A program made the position numbers and the translations under genes. The notes below the pieces were generated by a model. It saw only the letters and a program-made list of their open reading frames with translations. It did not search any database and was not told the DNA's origin. From contig JAJTHE010000074.1 of the NCBI GenBank assembly GCA_021298815.1, positions 1 through 44,338 of the forward strand: a DNA stretch of 44,338 nt. The letters are read 5' to 3'. Origin of the DNA: Betaproteobacteria bacterium. GTDB taxonomy: Bacteria > Pseudomonadota > Gammaproteobacteria > Burkholderiales > CAIKXV01. Positions 6,765 through 16,927 of this stretch are shown piece by piece (the first letter of the stretch is position 1; each line of letters opens with the position of its first letter).

Positions 6765-8753
6765 TCACTTGCGCAGGCGATTGACCGTGCCCTGCAGCAC
6801 TTCGTTGTCGGGGCTCGCCTTCAGCGCATCCTCCCAGATGCGCAGCGCTTCCTCGCGCTGCCCCTGCGACCAGAGCACCTCGCCGAGGTGCGCGGCGATC
6901 TCGGCATCGCGCTTGCGCTTGTACGCACGCCGCAGGAAGTCGAGCGCCTTGGCGGAATCGCCCATCCGGAAGAACACCCAGCCCATGCTGTCGAGGATGT
7001 ACGGATCTTCCGGGGCCAGCTTGAGCGCGGTCTCGATCAGCTTCAGCGCCTCGTCGAGGCGCACGTTGCGGTCGGCCAGCGTGTAGCCGAGCGCATTGTG
7101 CGCATGTGCATGGTCGGGACGGATCTCGATCACCCGTGCCAGGTTCTTCTCGGTGATGTCGAACCGGCCGAGCCGTTCGGCGACCAGGGCCTGGTCGTAG
7201 AGAAGGTCGGCGGTATCGGGGGTCTTCGCCAGCGCCTCGCCGAGCAGGTCGAAGGCCCCCTGGAAATCCTTGGCGTCGCGCAGCACCTGCGACTCGGTGA
7301 GGATCAGCTGTACCCGCTGGTCGAGCGAGTCCGGGACGATCCGGCGCAACGCCTCGCGCGCTTCCTTCGTGCGGCCCTGGCGCGCGAGCACGCTCGCCTC
7401 GGCCAGTTGCGCCGGCATCCGCTGCTGGCCCGACTCGACCGCGCGGTACCATTTCAATGCATCGCCGAGCCGCCTGCGTCCCTCGGCGGTACGGCCGAGG
7501 TAGTAGCGCAGCATGTCGGGATCCTTCGGCCCGGCGTCGAGCAGCTTGCGCAGTTGCCGGTCGGCGGTGTCGAAGTCCTCGAGCTGCAGCGACAGCAGGC
7601 CGATCGCGAGCCCGAGCTCGGCGTTCTCCGGGAAGTCGGTGGCGAGCCGCTCGAACTCGCGGCGTGCCTCGGGCAGGCGGTTCTCGGTCGCGTACAGGCG
7701 CGCGAGGTTCATCCGGGCCTCGGTCGCCTTCGGATTCGCGGTGACGAACTTCTGCAGCTGGACCATCGCCTCGGCGTTGGAGCGGCGGGCGAGGATCTGC
7801 GTCTCGAACAGGGCGGCGAGCTCCCAGTCGGGCGAGATGCGCTGCGCCTCGCGCACCTCGGACAGCGCAAGCGCGAAATCCTGGGTCGTCCATGCCGCCT
7901 GGGCGACGGCGAGGCGTGCCTCGCGCAGCCGGGGATGCTTCGCGGCGAGCGCGCGCACCACCCCGAGGACGGCGGCACGGTCGGGCTGCTTGGCGAACAG
8001 GGAGGCGAGTTGGAGGAAGCCGCGCCCGATGTTCTCGCCCTCGTTCACCAGCAGGCGTTCGAGGTGGGGCACGGCGGCGTTGAGCTGCCCGCCGTTGACC
8101 AGCAGCGCGACCATCGTCTGCCGCGCCTGGGTCGAGTCGGGGTCGATCGACAACCAGATGCCGGCCGCATCCACCGCCTGCTTGAACGCGCCGGCGCGCA
8201 GCGCGACCTCGGTCGCACGCGCGGCGATGCGCGGATCGCGGGTCGATTTCGCCAGGTCGTTCAGCGCCGCGGTGGCGATGTCGAACCGGCCGCGCTGGAC
8301 CGATATCTCGGCCAGCAGGTACTGGAACATCACCTGCCTGCTCAGCTCGATCCGCGGCAGCCGCGGATCGGCGGCTGGCGCCGGCGCGGCCTCGCCGGCC
8401 CCTTTCGCATCCGCGGGTGCCGGCGCCTGGGCGAGCAGCGCAGGCCCCGCTTCTCCTCCGACCTGGGCAATCCAGGTGCGGGCAAGCACGTCGGGCGGCA
8501 TCTGGCCTGCCTGGGCGAGGCCCGGCGCGCAGGCCGCGCCCAGGCAGAGCAACGATGCGCCGAACGCCGCAACCCTGCCATGCAGGGGCCGGCGCACCGG
8601 CGCTGCGATCGATACACCGGAACCGAGGCGGGATTTCTGGGTCAAAGCCTGAGCCTCTGGGCAGACAGGGAGCTGGCTGTCCGGCCTGCCGGCAGTCACG
8701 ATCGACAGTCGGCCGGTGGCAGGGCGATGAGCGCAGTTTCCGAAAATGTTCAT
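6765..8753 (-). CDS. Exported tetratricopeptide-repeat protein
   Basis: About 662 residues from the ATG at 8753. A signal-like segment (AAFGASLLCLGAACAPGLAQA) lies near residues 61-81, so the real start may be downstream; an in-frame TTG about 38 codons in is possible. The rest is a chain of TPR-like helical repeats, clearest at the C-terminus (NALGYTLADRNVRLDEALKL, DSMGWVFFRMGDSAKALDFL, EVLWSQGQREEALRIWEDAL). A TPR protein before lolB is standard in betaproteobacteria; its role is unproven, probably a periplasmic or outer-membrane scaffold. Confidence 0.85.
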   Translation of the reverse strand: MNIFGNCAHRPATGRLSIVTAGRPDSQLPVCPEAQALTQKSRLGSGVSIAAPVRRPLHGRVAAFGASLLCLGAACAPGLAQAGQMPPDVLARTWIAQVGGEAGPALLAQAPAPADAKGAGEAAPAPAADPRLPRIELSRQVMFQYLLAEISVQRGRFDIATAALNDLAKSTRDPRIAARATEVALRAGAFKQAVDAAGIWLSIDPDSTQARQTMVALLVNGGQLNAAVPHLERLLVNEGENIGRGFLQLASLFAKQPDRAAVLGVVRALAAKHPRLREARLAVAQAAWTTQDFALALSEVREAQRISPDWELAALFETQILARRSNAEAMVQLQKFVTANPKATEARMNLARLYATENRLPEARREFERLATDFPENAELGLAIGLLSLQLEDFDTADRQLRKLLDAGPKDPDMLRYYLGRTAEGRRRLGDALKWYRAVESGQQRMPAQLAEASVLARQGRTKEAREALRRIVPDSLDQRVQLILTESQVLRDAKDFQGAFDLLGEALAKTPDTADLLYDQALVAERLGRFDITEKNLARVIEIRPDHAHAHNALGYTLADRNVRLDEALKLIETALKLAPEDPYILDSMGWVFFRMGDSAKALDFLRRAYKRKRDAEIAAHLGEVLWSQGQREEALRIWEDALKASPDNEVLQGTVNRLRK

Positions 8754-8763
8754 GTTTCGAAAG

Positions 8764-8792
8764 AGTTTAGGTATATTTGCCCGCCGTCACAA
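8764..8792 (-). promoter_or_regulatory. Possible sigma-70 promoter for the TPR-lolB-ispE operon
   Basis: On the minus strand TTGTGA (8787-8792) and TAAACT (8764-8769) are 17 nt apart. The predicted start would lie only a few bases before ATG 8753, which argues that translation begins farther downstream. The 8754-8989 gap holds no gene. Confidence 0.35.
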
Positions 8793-8989
8793 GCCGACCG
8801 GTCGTGTTCTGTCTGCCCGTCGTGCATGCCGCCACGAAAGCGGAAAGGGTCCGGCCGACGAGGCGACCGGCAGATGCGGCACGCCACGGGATCCTGTCCG
8901 GATCGTGTCCAGGCGCCGTTGTCCGAACAGCCGCAACACTCCCGAATACCTCCCCTCCTGCAGACGCAACCGTCACGACTGGCCCATCG

Positions 8990-9930
<941 letters not shown>

Positions 9931-9931
<1 letters not shown>

Positions 9932-10674
9932 TGATCTTCACCGTTGCCGGCAAGGAACTCCGCGCGCTGTTCTCGTCGCCGCTCGCCTGGGTCGTGCTCG
10001 CCTTCCTGCAGGTATCGATGGCCTGGATCCTGGTCACCCGGCTCGACGCCTACCTCACCGTGCAGACCCAGCTGATGCAGATGGACACGCCGCCGGGCGT
10101 CACCGAGATCATCATCGCGCCGATCTTCGGCGCGGCCGCGGTGATCCTGATCATGGCAGTGCCCCTGCTGTCGATGCGCCTGATCGCCGAGGAGCGGCGC
10201 AACCAGACGATGACCTTCCTGATCTCCGCGCCGCTGTCGATGACGCAGATCGTGATCGGCAAGTTCGTCGGCCTGTATTCGTTCCTGATGCTGTCGGTCG
10301 CGCTGATCCTGGCGATGGCCGCCTCGATGTACCTCGGCGGCCGCCTCGACCTCGGGCTGCTGGGCACCCTCTCGCTCGGCCTCGCGCTGCTGATCGCCGC
10401 GTTCGCGGCCGTCGGCGTGTTCTTCTCCTCGCTGACTGCGCAGCCGGTGGTCGCGGCGACCGCGACGCTGGCGACGCTGCTCGGCCTGTGGCTGCTCAAC
10501 ATGTCCCAGGCGAACCCCGACAGCCCGTTCCTGATGCTCGCGCTGATCCGCCGCTACGAGAGCTTCACCAAGGGGCTGATCGACACCGGCGACATCATCT
10601 TCCTGGTGGTGTTCACGGCCGTGTTCCTGATCCTCGCGATCCGCAGGCTCGATTCCGACCGGCTGGGCGGCTGA
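9931..10674 (+). CDS. ABC-2 type transporter permease (GldF-like)
   Basis: 247 residues with about six hydrophobic segments (for example WVVLAFLQVSMAWILV, IIIAPIFGAAAVILIMAVPLL and IIFLVVFTAVFLILAI). The LLSMRLIAEERRNQTMTFL region is typical of ABC-2 permeases with a coupling helix. The start at 9931 overlaps the ATPase stop (TGATG), so the two are translationally coupled. It would form the membrane part of the exporter. Confidence 0.88.
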
Positions 10675-10764
10675 GATCCACGGCCGCCCACACGTCCTCG
10701 CGCCGCAGCACCCGCACCCCACCCTCCTGCACCGCCAACCGACTCCCTCGAACCAGGCAGACTG

Positions 10765-12123
10765 ATGGCCACCAATATCGATCGCAAGTTCCGACTGAAG
10801 CTGTCGGCCCAGAACTGGCTGTTCGTCATCCTCCTGCTGGTACTGGCGGGCCTCGTCTCGTTCGTGGCACGCGAATACAAGAAGGAATGGGACGTCAGCC
10901 TTAACGCGCGCAACACGCTGTCGCAGCCGACCATCGACATGCTCAAGCAGCTGACCGGGCCGGTCGCCGTCACCTCCTATGCGACTGCGCAGGAAGACCT
11001 GCGCAAGATGGTGCGCGACTTCCTGGCGCCCTACCAGCGGCTGAAGCCCGACATCACCCTGTCGTTCGTCGATCCGCGCGAGCAGCCGAAGCTGGCCCAG
11101 GCCGCCGGCGTGACCGTCAACGGCGAGATGGTCGTCGAGTACGGCAAGCGCAGCGAGAACATCAACACGCTGACCGAGCAGCAGTTCGCGAACCTGATCA
11201 TGCGGCTGGCGCGCGGCCAGGAACGCATGGTGATGTCCCTCGACGGCCATGGCGAACGCGTGATCGACGGCAAGGCCAACCATGACCTCGGCCTGTTCGG
11301 ACGCCAGCTCGAGAACAAGGGCTTCGCCACCGGCCCGCTAAACCTCTCGGTCGCGCAGGAAGTCCCGGCCGACCTGAAGATCCTGATCATCGCGGGGCCG
11401 AAGGTCGACCTGCTGCCCCCGGAAGTGAAGAAGATCAAGGACTGGATCGACAGGGGCGGCAGCCTGCTCTGGCTGATAGACCAGGAGCCGATGCGCGGCC
11501 TGCAGCCGATCGCCGACATCTTCGGGCTGGTGCTCAACCCCGGCACCGTGGTCGACCCGTCGGCACAGCTGATCAACGCCCAGCCCACGATGGCGGTGGC
11601 CACCGGCTATGGCCAGCACCCGATCGCGAGGAACTTCACGCTGAACACCATCCTGCCGTTCGCGCGCTCGGTCGGCGTGGACGGCAGCCGCGACTGGCGC
11701 GAGACGCCGCTGATCGAAGTCGCCCCGCGCGGCTGGCTCGAGATGAGCCCGATCGCCGAAGGCACCTCGTCGGTGACCTTCGACAAGGGCAAGGACGTAC
11801 CCGGCCCGGTGACCGTCGGCATTGCGCTCGAGCGCACGCTGAACGACAAGCAGCAGCGCGTGGTGGTGATCGGCTCCGGCCATTTCCTCGCCAACCAGTA
11901 CGTCGGCCTGGTCGGCAACATGGACCTAGGCATCAACGTGATCAACTGGCTCGCCGGCGACGAGAACCTGATCACCGTACAGCCGAAAGGGACGCTCGAT
12001 GCGTCGCTGACGCTCAACCGCACCTCGATGATGTTCATCGTCTACGGCTTCCTGGGCCTGCTGCCGCTGGGCTTCCTGGCGACCGGCGCCACGATCTGGT
12101 GGCGTCGCCGGCGCAAGGCCTGA
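10765..12123 (+). CDS. GldG-family ABC transporter auxiliary protein
   Basis: 452 residues. One N-terminal transmembrane helix (WLFVILLLVLAGLVSFV, about 19-35), a large periplasmic domain of the ABC_transp_aux/GldG type (RNTLSQPTIDMLKQLTGPV near the start) and a C-terminal helix followed by WWRRRRKA. The segment IKDWIDRGGSLLWLIDQEP is typical of this domain. It lies 90 bp after the permease with no gene between. The family is thought to act as an extracytoplasmic partner of the ATPase/permease pair; the cargo is not known. Confidence 0.85.
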   Translation: MATNIDRKFRLKLSAQNWLFVILLLVLAGLVSFVAREYKKEWDVSLNARNTLSQPTIDMLKQLTGPVAVTSYATAQEDLRKMVRDFLAPYQRLKPDITLSFVDPREQPKLAQAAGVTVNGEMVVEYGKRSENINTLTEQQFANLIMRLARGQERMVMSLDGHGERVIDGKANHDLGLFGRQLENKGFATGPLNLSVAQEVPADLKILIIAGPKVDLLPPEVKKIKDWIDRGGSLLWLIDQEPMRGLQPIADIFGLVLNPGTVVDPSAQLINAQPTMAVATGYGQHPIARNFTLNTILPFARSVGVDGSRDWRETPLIEVAPRGWLEMSPIAEGTSSVTFDKGKDVPGPVTVGIALERTLNDKQQRVVVIGSGHFLANQYVGLVGNMDLGINVINWLAGDENLITVQPKGTLDASLTLNRTSMMFIVYGFLGLLPLGFLATGATIWWRRRRKA

Positions 12124-12166
12124 TGCCGCGGACACGCCCCCCGCATACGACCGTGAAGAAGCCCTC

Positions 12167-13012
12167 GTGAAGAAGACCCTGCTGATCAATGCGCTGCTGC
12201 TTGTGCTGGTGCTCGGCCTCGGCGCCTTCCTTTACTTCAAGCCGAAGCCGGAGGAACCGAAGCCGGTGGAGCACAAGCTGTCCACGCTCAAGCCGGAAGA
12301 GATCAAGCGCATCGAAGTCAAGCTGCGCAAGGGCGATCCAGTGGTGCTGGAACTCGAAGGCGAGCAGTGGTACCTCACGAAGCCGTTCCGCGCGCGCGCC
12401 GACAACTTCGAGGCGCGCCGCCTGGCCGACCTGGTGCGCGCGGTCAGCGACCAGAAGCTGCCGGCCACCGACCTCGCCCGCTTCGAGCTCGAACCGCCGT
12501 TCGCCACGGTCATCCTCGACAAGCAGACCTTCACCTTCGGCACCATCAACCGGATGATGAAGATGCAGTACGTGATGACCGGCGACTCGGTCTACATGGT
12601 CAACCCGCAGTATGCGCAGGCGATCCCGCCGCAGCCCGAGCGCATGGCCGACAACCGGCTGTGGACCACGCCCGAGCAGCAGATCGTCGGCGTCGAGATG
12701 CCCGACTTCAAGGTCGAGCAGGTGGAGGGCAACTGGGTGATATCGCCCAAGCCGCTGATCACCCCCACCCAGGACGACCTGAACCGGTTCATCGACGAAT
12801 GGAAGCTCGCTTCGGGCACCCTGACTCAGCCGATGAAGCTCAAGCCCGGCAAGAGCGCGACCGTGGTGCGCACCAAGGAAGGCAAGTCGATCGCCGTCCA
12901 CCTCGCCTCGCGCGAAGGCAACGACTGGATCGTCCTGCGCCCCGACGAAGGCCTGCAGTACCACCTGTCGCGCGAGACCGCGCGCCGGATGTTCGAACCC
13001 AACTGGCGCTGA
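12167..13012 (+). CDS. DUF4340 membrane-anchored protein
   Basis: 281 residues from a GTG start at 12167; an earlier GTG at 12153 runs into a stop. An N-terminal anchor (TLLINALLLVLVLGLGAFLYF) is followed by a soluble domain with EEIKRIEVKLRKGDPVVLEL and EGEQWYLTKPFRARAD, recognisable as DUF4340. Such proteins regularly follow GldA/F/G-like genes, suggesting they form the extracytoplasmic part of the same complex. Biochemical function is unknown. Confidence 0.8.
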   Translation: MKKTLLINALLLVLVLGLGAFLYFKPKPEEPKPVEHKLSTLKPEEIKRIEVKLRKGDPVVLELEGEQWYLTKPFRARADNFEARRLADLVRAVSDQKLPATDLARFELEPPFATVILDKQTFTFGTINRMMKMQYVMTGDSVYMVNPQYAQAIPPQPERMADNRLWTTPEQQIVGVEMPDFKVEQVEGNWVISPKPLITPTQDDLNRFIDEWKLASGTLTQPMKLKPGKSATVVRTKEGKSIAVHLASREGNDWIVLRPDEGLQYHLSRETARRMFEPNWR

Positions 13013-13051
13013 GCGCCGGCGCCGGGCCGATGATGGACGGGCGTCCGGCAG

Positions 13052-13870
13052 ATGCCTGAGTTGCCCGAAGTCGAGACCACGCGCCGCGGCCTGGCCGTGC
13101 GCGCGGTCGGCCAGCGCATCGAACGCGCGGTGGTGCGCAACCGCGCGCTGCGCTGGCCGGTCACCGACGGCATGGAAGCCGCGGTTGCCGGTGCGCGTAT
13201 CGATTCGATCGACCGCCGCGCGAAGTACCTGCTGTTCGACTGCGAGGGGCGCGGACGGCTGCTGGTGCACCTGGGCATGTCAGGGCGCCTGTGGGTGGTG
13301 CCGCGCGGCGAACCGCTGGCGAAGCACGACCATGTCGACCTGGAACTCTCCAACGGGCTGTCGATCCGCCTGCGCGACCCGCGCCGCTTCGGTGCGGTGC
13401 TCTGGCTGCCGGCCGGCGCACCCGAGCACATGCTGCTGGCGTCGATCGGCCCGGAGCCGCTGACCGACGCGTTCGACGCGCCCTACCTGTACCGCGCAAC
13501 GCGCACTCGCAGCGCGGCGATCAAGCTGGTGCTGATGGATGCCGGCGTGGTGGCCGGCGTCGGCAACATCTATGCGAACGAGGCGCTGTTCGCCGCCGGC
13601 ATCAACCCGCGCACCCCGGCGCGCCGGGTCGGGCTGCAGCGGCTGCAGCGGCTGGTATCGGAAGTGCGCGCGATCCTCGCCCGGGCGATCGACGCGGGGG
13701 GCAGCAGCCTGCGCGACTACGTCGACAGCAGCGGCCAGGCCGGCCATTTCCAGGACACGTTCCGGGTGTACGACCGGGACGGGAAGCCCTGCACCGGCTG
13801 CGGCGCGCCGGTGCGGATGATCCGGCAGGGCGCACGGTCGTCGTTCTACTGCGTGAAGTGCCAGCGCTGA
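13052..13870 (+). CDS. mutM: Formamidopyrimidine-DNA glycosylase
   Basis: 272 residues. It excises 8-oxoguanine and FapyG in base excision repair. The N-terminus MPELPEVETTRRGL places the catalytic Pro after Met with the conserved Glu, VHLGMSGRL carries the family Lys-loop region, and the C-terminal zinc finger is intact (CTGC and CVKC flanking GAPVRMIRQGARSSFY). The start is fixed by the need for Pro-2. It shares the strand with the Gld-like operon only 40 bp away and may be co-transcribed. Confidence 0.97.
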   Translation: MPELPEVETTRRGLAVRAVGQRIERAVVRNRALRWPVTDGMEAAVAGARIDSIDRRAKYLLFDCEGRGRLLVHLGMSGRLWVVPRGEPLAKHDHVDLELSNGLSIRLRDPRRFGAVLWLPAGAPEHMLLASIGPEPLTDAFDAPYLYRATRTRSAAIKLVLMDAGVVAGVGNIYANEALFAAGINPRTPARRVGLQRLQRLVSEVRAILARAIDAGGSSLRDYVDSSGQAGHFQDTFRVYDRDGKPCTGCGAPVRMIRQGARSSFYCVKCQR

Positions 13871-13898
13871 GGCCGGACGGCAGCCCCCGGAACCGCGC

Positions 13899-14186
<288 letters not shown>

Positions 14187-14681
14187 TCACGCGTCCGACG
14201 GACGGTTGCGCAGCTTCTCAGCGACCTTCGCGCCAACGCGCGGGCTGACGAACTGCGCGATGTCCCCGCCCATCAACGCGATCTCGCGCACAAGGGTCGC
14301 GGACACGAACATGTACGGGTCCCCCGGCGTGAGGAACACCGTCTCGAGTTCGGCGAACAGCTTGCGGTTCATGCCGGCCAGCTGGAACTCGTATTCGAAG
14401 TCCGATACCGCGCGCAGCCCGCGCACGATGACGCGTGCGTTCTGCGAGCGCACGAAGTCGGTGAGCAGCCCGGAGAAGCGCACCACCGACACGTTCTTCA
14501 GCGGGTGCAGCACTTCCGAGGCCAGCTCGACCCGCTCGTCCGGCGTGAAGAACGGACGCTTGGCACGGCTGTCGGCGACCGCGACGATCACATGGTCGAA
14601 CAGCAGCGCGGCGCGGCGCGTCAGGTCTTCATGGCCGAGCGTCATCGGGTCGAAGGTGCCCGGATAGATGGCAATGGTCAT
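14187..14681 (-). CDS. coaD: Phosphopantetheine adenylyltransferase
   Basis: 164 residues. It transfers AMP from ATP to 4'-phosphopantetheine, the fourth step of CoA synthesis. The nucleotidyltransferase motif is [15 protein letters not shown] (T-x-G-H at 14-17) and the second motif is [11 protein letters not shown], equivalent to ISSTxxR. A GAGAGGAATCG ribosome-binding region precedes the ATG. Gene order rsmD-coaD-ferredoxin is common in betaproteobacteria. Confidence 0.97.
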   Translation of the reverse strand: MTIAIYPGTFDPMTLGHEDLTRRAALLFDHVIVAVADSRAKRPFFTPDERVELASEVLHPLKNVSVVRFSGLLTDFVRSQNARVIVRGLRAVSDFEYEFQLAGMNRKLFAELETVFLTPGDPYMFVSATLVREIALMGGDIAQFVSPRVGAKVAEKLRNRPSDA

Positions 14682-14813
14682 CGGATCGATTCCTCTCGTG
14701 TGCTGCGGGCTCTCTGGATTCGGTGCGTGGCCTTCATGCCGGGCTCACCGGCGGACGCCAGCCGCGAGACTATCGGGATTGGCGTCGGGCTGCAGCGCAG
14801 GCCGCAGTGCAGG

Positions 14814-15509
14814 CTACAGGTCGGCGCGGCGCGCGAGCATCCGGTACTCGACCGCACCGGCGCGCGCCTGGCGAATCGTGGTCCACGGATCGCCCTCGCC
14901 GATCGCGTCGAACACGCCCGGCTCGCCCTCGGCACCCGGTGCGCCCGGTGCCGCCTGTGCCTCCACGTAGATCCATCCACCCGGCGCGAGGCAGCCCTCG
15001 ACCAGCGGCAGCAGCGCCGGCAGCAGGCGCAGCCGGAACGGGGGATCGAGGAACACGACGTCGTAGCCGTCATCCGGGGCGCCCGCGCCGCTGCCCAGGA
15101 TGCGCCTCGCTTCGCGTTCGAGGAAGCGGTGCGCATCGGCCTTGACGATCTCGATGCGGGTGCCCGCCGGGGGCGCGCCGAGTTCGCCCAGCGTGGCTTC
15201 AAGTGCGCGGCCGATGCGCGCATCCTGCTCCACCATCACCACCCGCTCGGCGCCGCGCGAGGCGGCTTCGAAGCCGAGCGCACCGCTGCCCGCGAACAGG
15301 TCCAGGCAGCGCAACCCCTGCATGTCCTGGCCAAGCCAGTTGAACACGGTCTCGCGCACCCGGTCGGGCGTCGGCCGCAGGTCGTCGGCCGCCGGGAACG
15401 ACAGCAGCCGGCGGCGCCAGTGGCCACCGATGATGCGCACGCGCTGCTGCAGCGGGCGGCGGGCGGCCCGGGCGGCAGCCGGCGTCCTCGGCGGGGAGCG
15501 ATCGGCCAT
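14814..15509 (-). CDS. rsmD: 16S rRNA (guanine(966)-N2)-methyltransferase
   Basis: 231 residues. RsmD methylates G966 of 16S rRNA in assembled 30S particles. RIIGGHWRRRLLSFP and LRPTPDRVRETVFNWLG are diagnostic; the SAM-binding loop is LDLFAGSGALGFEAASRGA and the catalytic DPPF motif is FLDPPFRLRLL. The reading frame stays open far upstream, but the conserved N-terminus sets the start at ATG 15509, after the end of the M16 gene. The region 14682-14813 upstream of coaD holds no gene. Confidence 0.95.
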   Translation of the reverse strand: MADRSPPRTPAAARAARRPLQQRVRIIGGHWRRRLLSFPAADDLRPTPDRVRETVFNWLGQDMQGLRCLDLFAGSGALGFEAASRGAERVVMVEQDARIGRALEATLGELGAPPAGTRIEIVKADAHRFLEREARRILGSGAGAPDDGYDVVFLDPPFRLRLLPALLPLVEGCLAPGGWIYVEAQAAPGAPGAEGEPGVFDAIGEGDPWTTIRQARAGAVEYRMLARRADL

Positions 15510-15523
15510 GGCAGTCCTGCCGT

Positions 15524-16927
15524 TCAGCGCAGCCGCGGCTGCTGTTGCTGGGGCGTGGGCGCGGGTGGCGGCGGCGCCTCGTCGCCCGCGCCCACGACCA
15601 CCGTGACCAGGCGCTGCGGGTCGAGGCGCTGGAACGCACGCACCACGTCCTCGCGCGTGACCCGCTCGACCAGCTTGGGCCATTGCGACAGCCAGTCCAC
15701 CGGCAGGTCGTGGAAGCCGATCATGGACACCTGATCGAGCAGCTCGCGGTTGGTGTCGATGCGCAGCGGAAAGCCGCTCACCAGGTTGCGCCGCGCGCTG
15801 TTCATCTCGGCGTCGGTCGGCCCCTTCGACAGGAACTCGAACAGCACACTGCGCACCACCGCCAGCGCCTCGTCGGTCTGGTCCTTGCGGGTCTGCAGCG
15901 AGATCTGGAACGGACCGCGGTCGAGCCAGGGCTGGATCGAACTGAACACGCTGTAGGCGAAGCCGCGCTTCTCGCGCACCTCGGCCACCAGCCGCGACGA
16001 GAACCCGCTGCCCCCGAGTACATGGTTGCCCACCAGCAGCGCGAAGAAGTCCGGATCGCTGCGGCTCGCCGCCGGCGTGCCGATCAGGATGTGGCTCTGC
16101 AGCGACGGATGCGGTACCCGCCGCACCTGGCCGGCCGCCAGCGAGGCGACCGGCGGCAGGGGCGGCCGTACGCTGCCCGTGGGCAGTCCCCCGGCCACCT
16201 GGCGCGCGATCTCGCCTGCTTCGGCCCGCGACACGTCGCCGACGATCGACACCACGGCCGACACGCCGCTGTAGAAGCGACGCCGGAAATCGACCACCGT
16301 CTCCCGGGTCAGTGCCCGCACGCCGTCGGCATCGCCCAGCGGGCGTGCCGCGTACGGATGGCTGCCATAGGCCGCCGCGAAGAACAGGCGGCTGGCGATG
16401 ATGCCCGGGCGCGTGGCTTCCTCGCGCAGGTTGGTGCCGATGCGGGCGCGCTCCCGCTCCAGGGCGGGCAGCGGGACATCGGGGCTCTGCACCACGCGCG
16501 CGAACACATCCAGCGCCTGCGTGCGCTCCGGGCGCGTGGACAGCGTGCGCAGCACGAAGCCGGCGCGGTCGACGTCGATGCGCCCGGAGAGTTGCGCCCC
16601 GACGTCGCCCAGCCGGCGCGCGATCTCCTCCTCGGTCAGCCCGCCGGCACCGAAGCGCGCCAGGTGCTGGGTCATCGCCGCCAGTCCGGAACGATCCGGC
16701 GGATCGAAGGCGGATCCGGCGCGGAAGTCCACCGCGACATCGAGGATCGGCAGCGACCGCGATTCGACGAACAGCACCCGTGCGCCGTTCTCCAGAGTCC
16801 ACGCCTGCACGGCCGGAGCGCCGGCCAGGGCAGCGGCCGCCGGCGACAGCAGCAGCGGCAGCAGCCATGCCGCAGGCCGCGGCAGTGCGCGCAGGATGCG
16901 CCGCACCGGCGCTTGCTCAGTCGACAT
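15524..16927 (-). CDS. M16 family peptidase-like protein, non-catalytic subunit
   Basis: 467 residues with an N-terminal signal or anchor (WLLPLLLSPAAAALAG). The M16 fold is clear (ENGARVLFVESRSLPILDV; GFAYSVFSS), but the zinc motif HxxEH is replaced by AMTQH at 84-88, so the first His and the Glu are missing. Such proteins pair with an active M16 partner and help bind substrate, as in mitochondrial processing peptidase. It overlaps the catalytic M16 gene by 11 bp and is probably co-translated. Location is likely periplasmic. Confidence 0.9.
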   Translation of the reverse strand: MSTEQAPVRRILRALPRPAAWLLPLLLSPAAAALAGAPAVQAWTLENGARVLFVESRSLPILDVAVDFRAGSAFDPPDRSGLAAMTQHLARFGAGGLTEEEIARRLGDVGAQLSGRIDVDRAGFVLRTLSTRPERTQALDVFARVVQSPDVPLPALERERARIGTNLREEATRPGIIASRLFFAAAYGSHPYAARPLGDADGVRALTRETVVDFRRRFYSGVSAVVSIVGDVSRAEAGEIARQVAGGLPTGSVRPPLPPVASLAAGQVRRVPHPSLQSHILIGTPAASRSDPDFFALLVGNHVLGGSGFSSRLVAEVREKRGFAYSVFSSIQPWLDRGPFQISLQTRKDQTDEALAVVRSVLFEFLSKGPTDAEMNSARRNLVSGFPLRIDTNRELLDQVSMIGFHDLPVDWLSQWPKLVERVTREDVVRAFQRLDPQRLVTVVVGAGDEAPPPPAPTPQQQQPRLR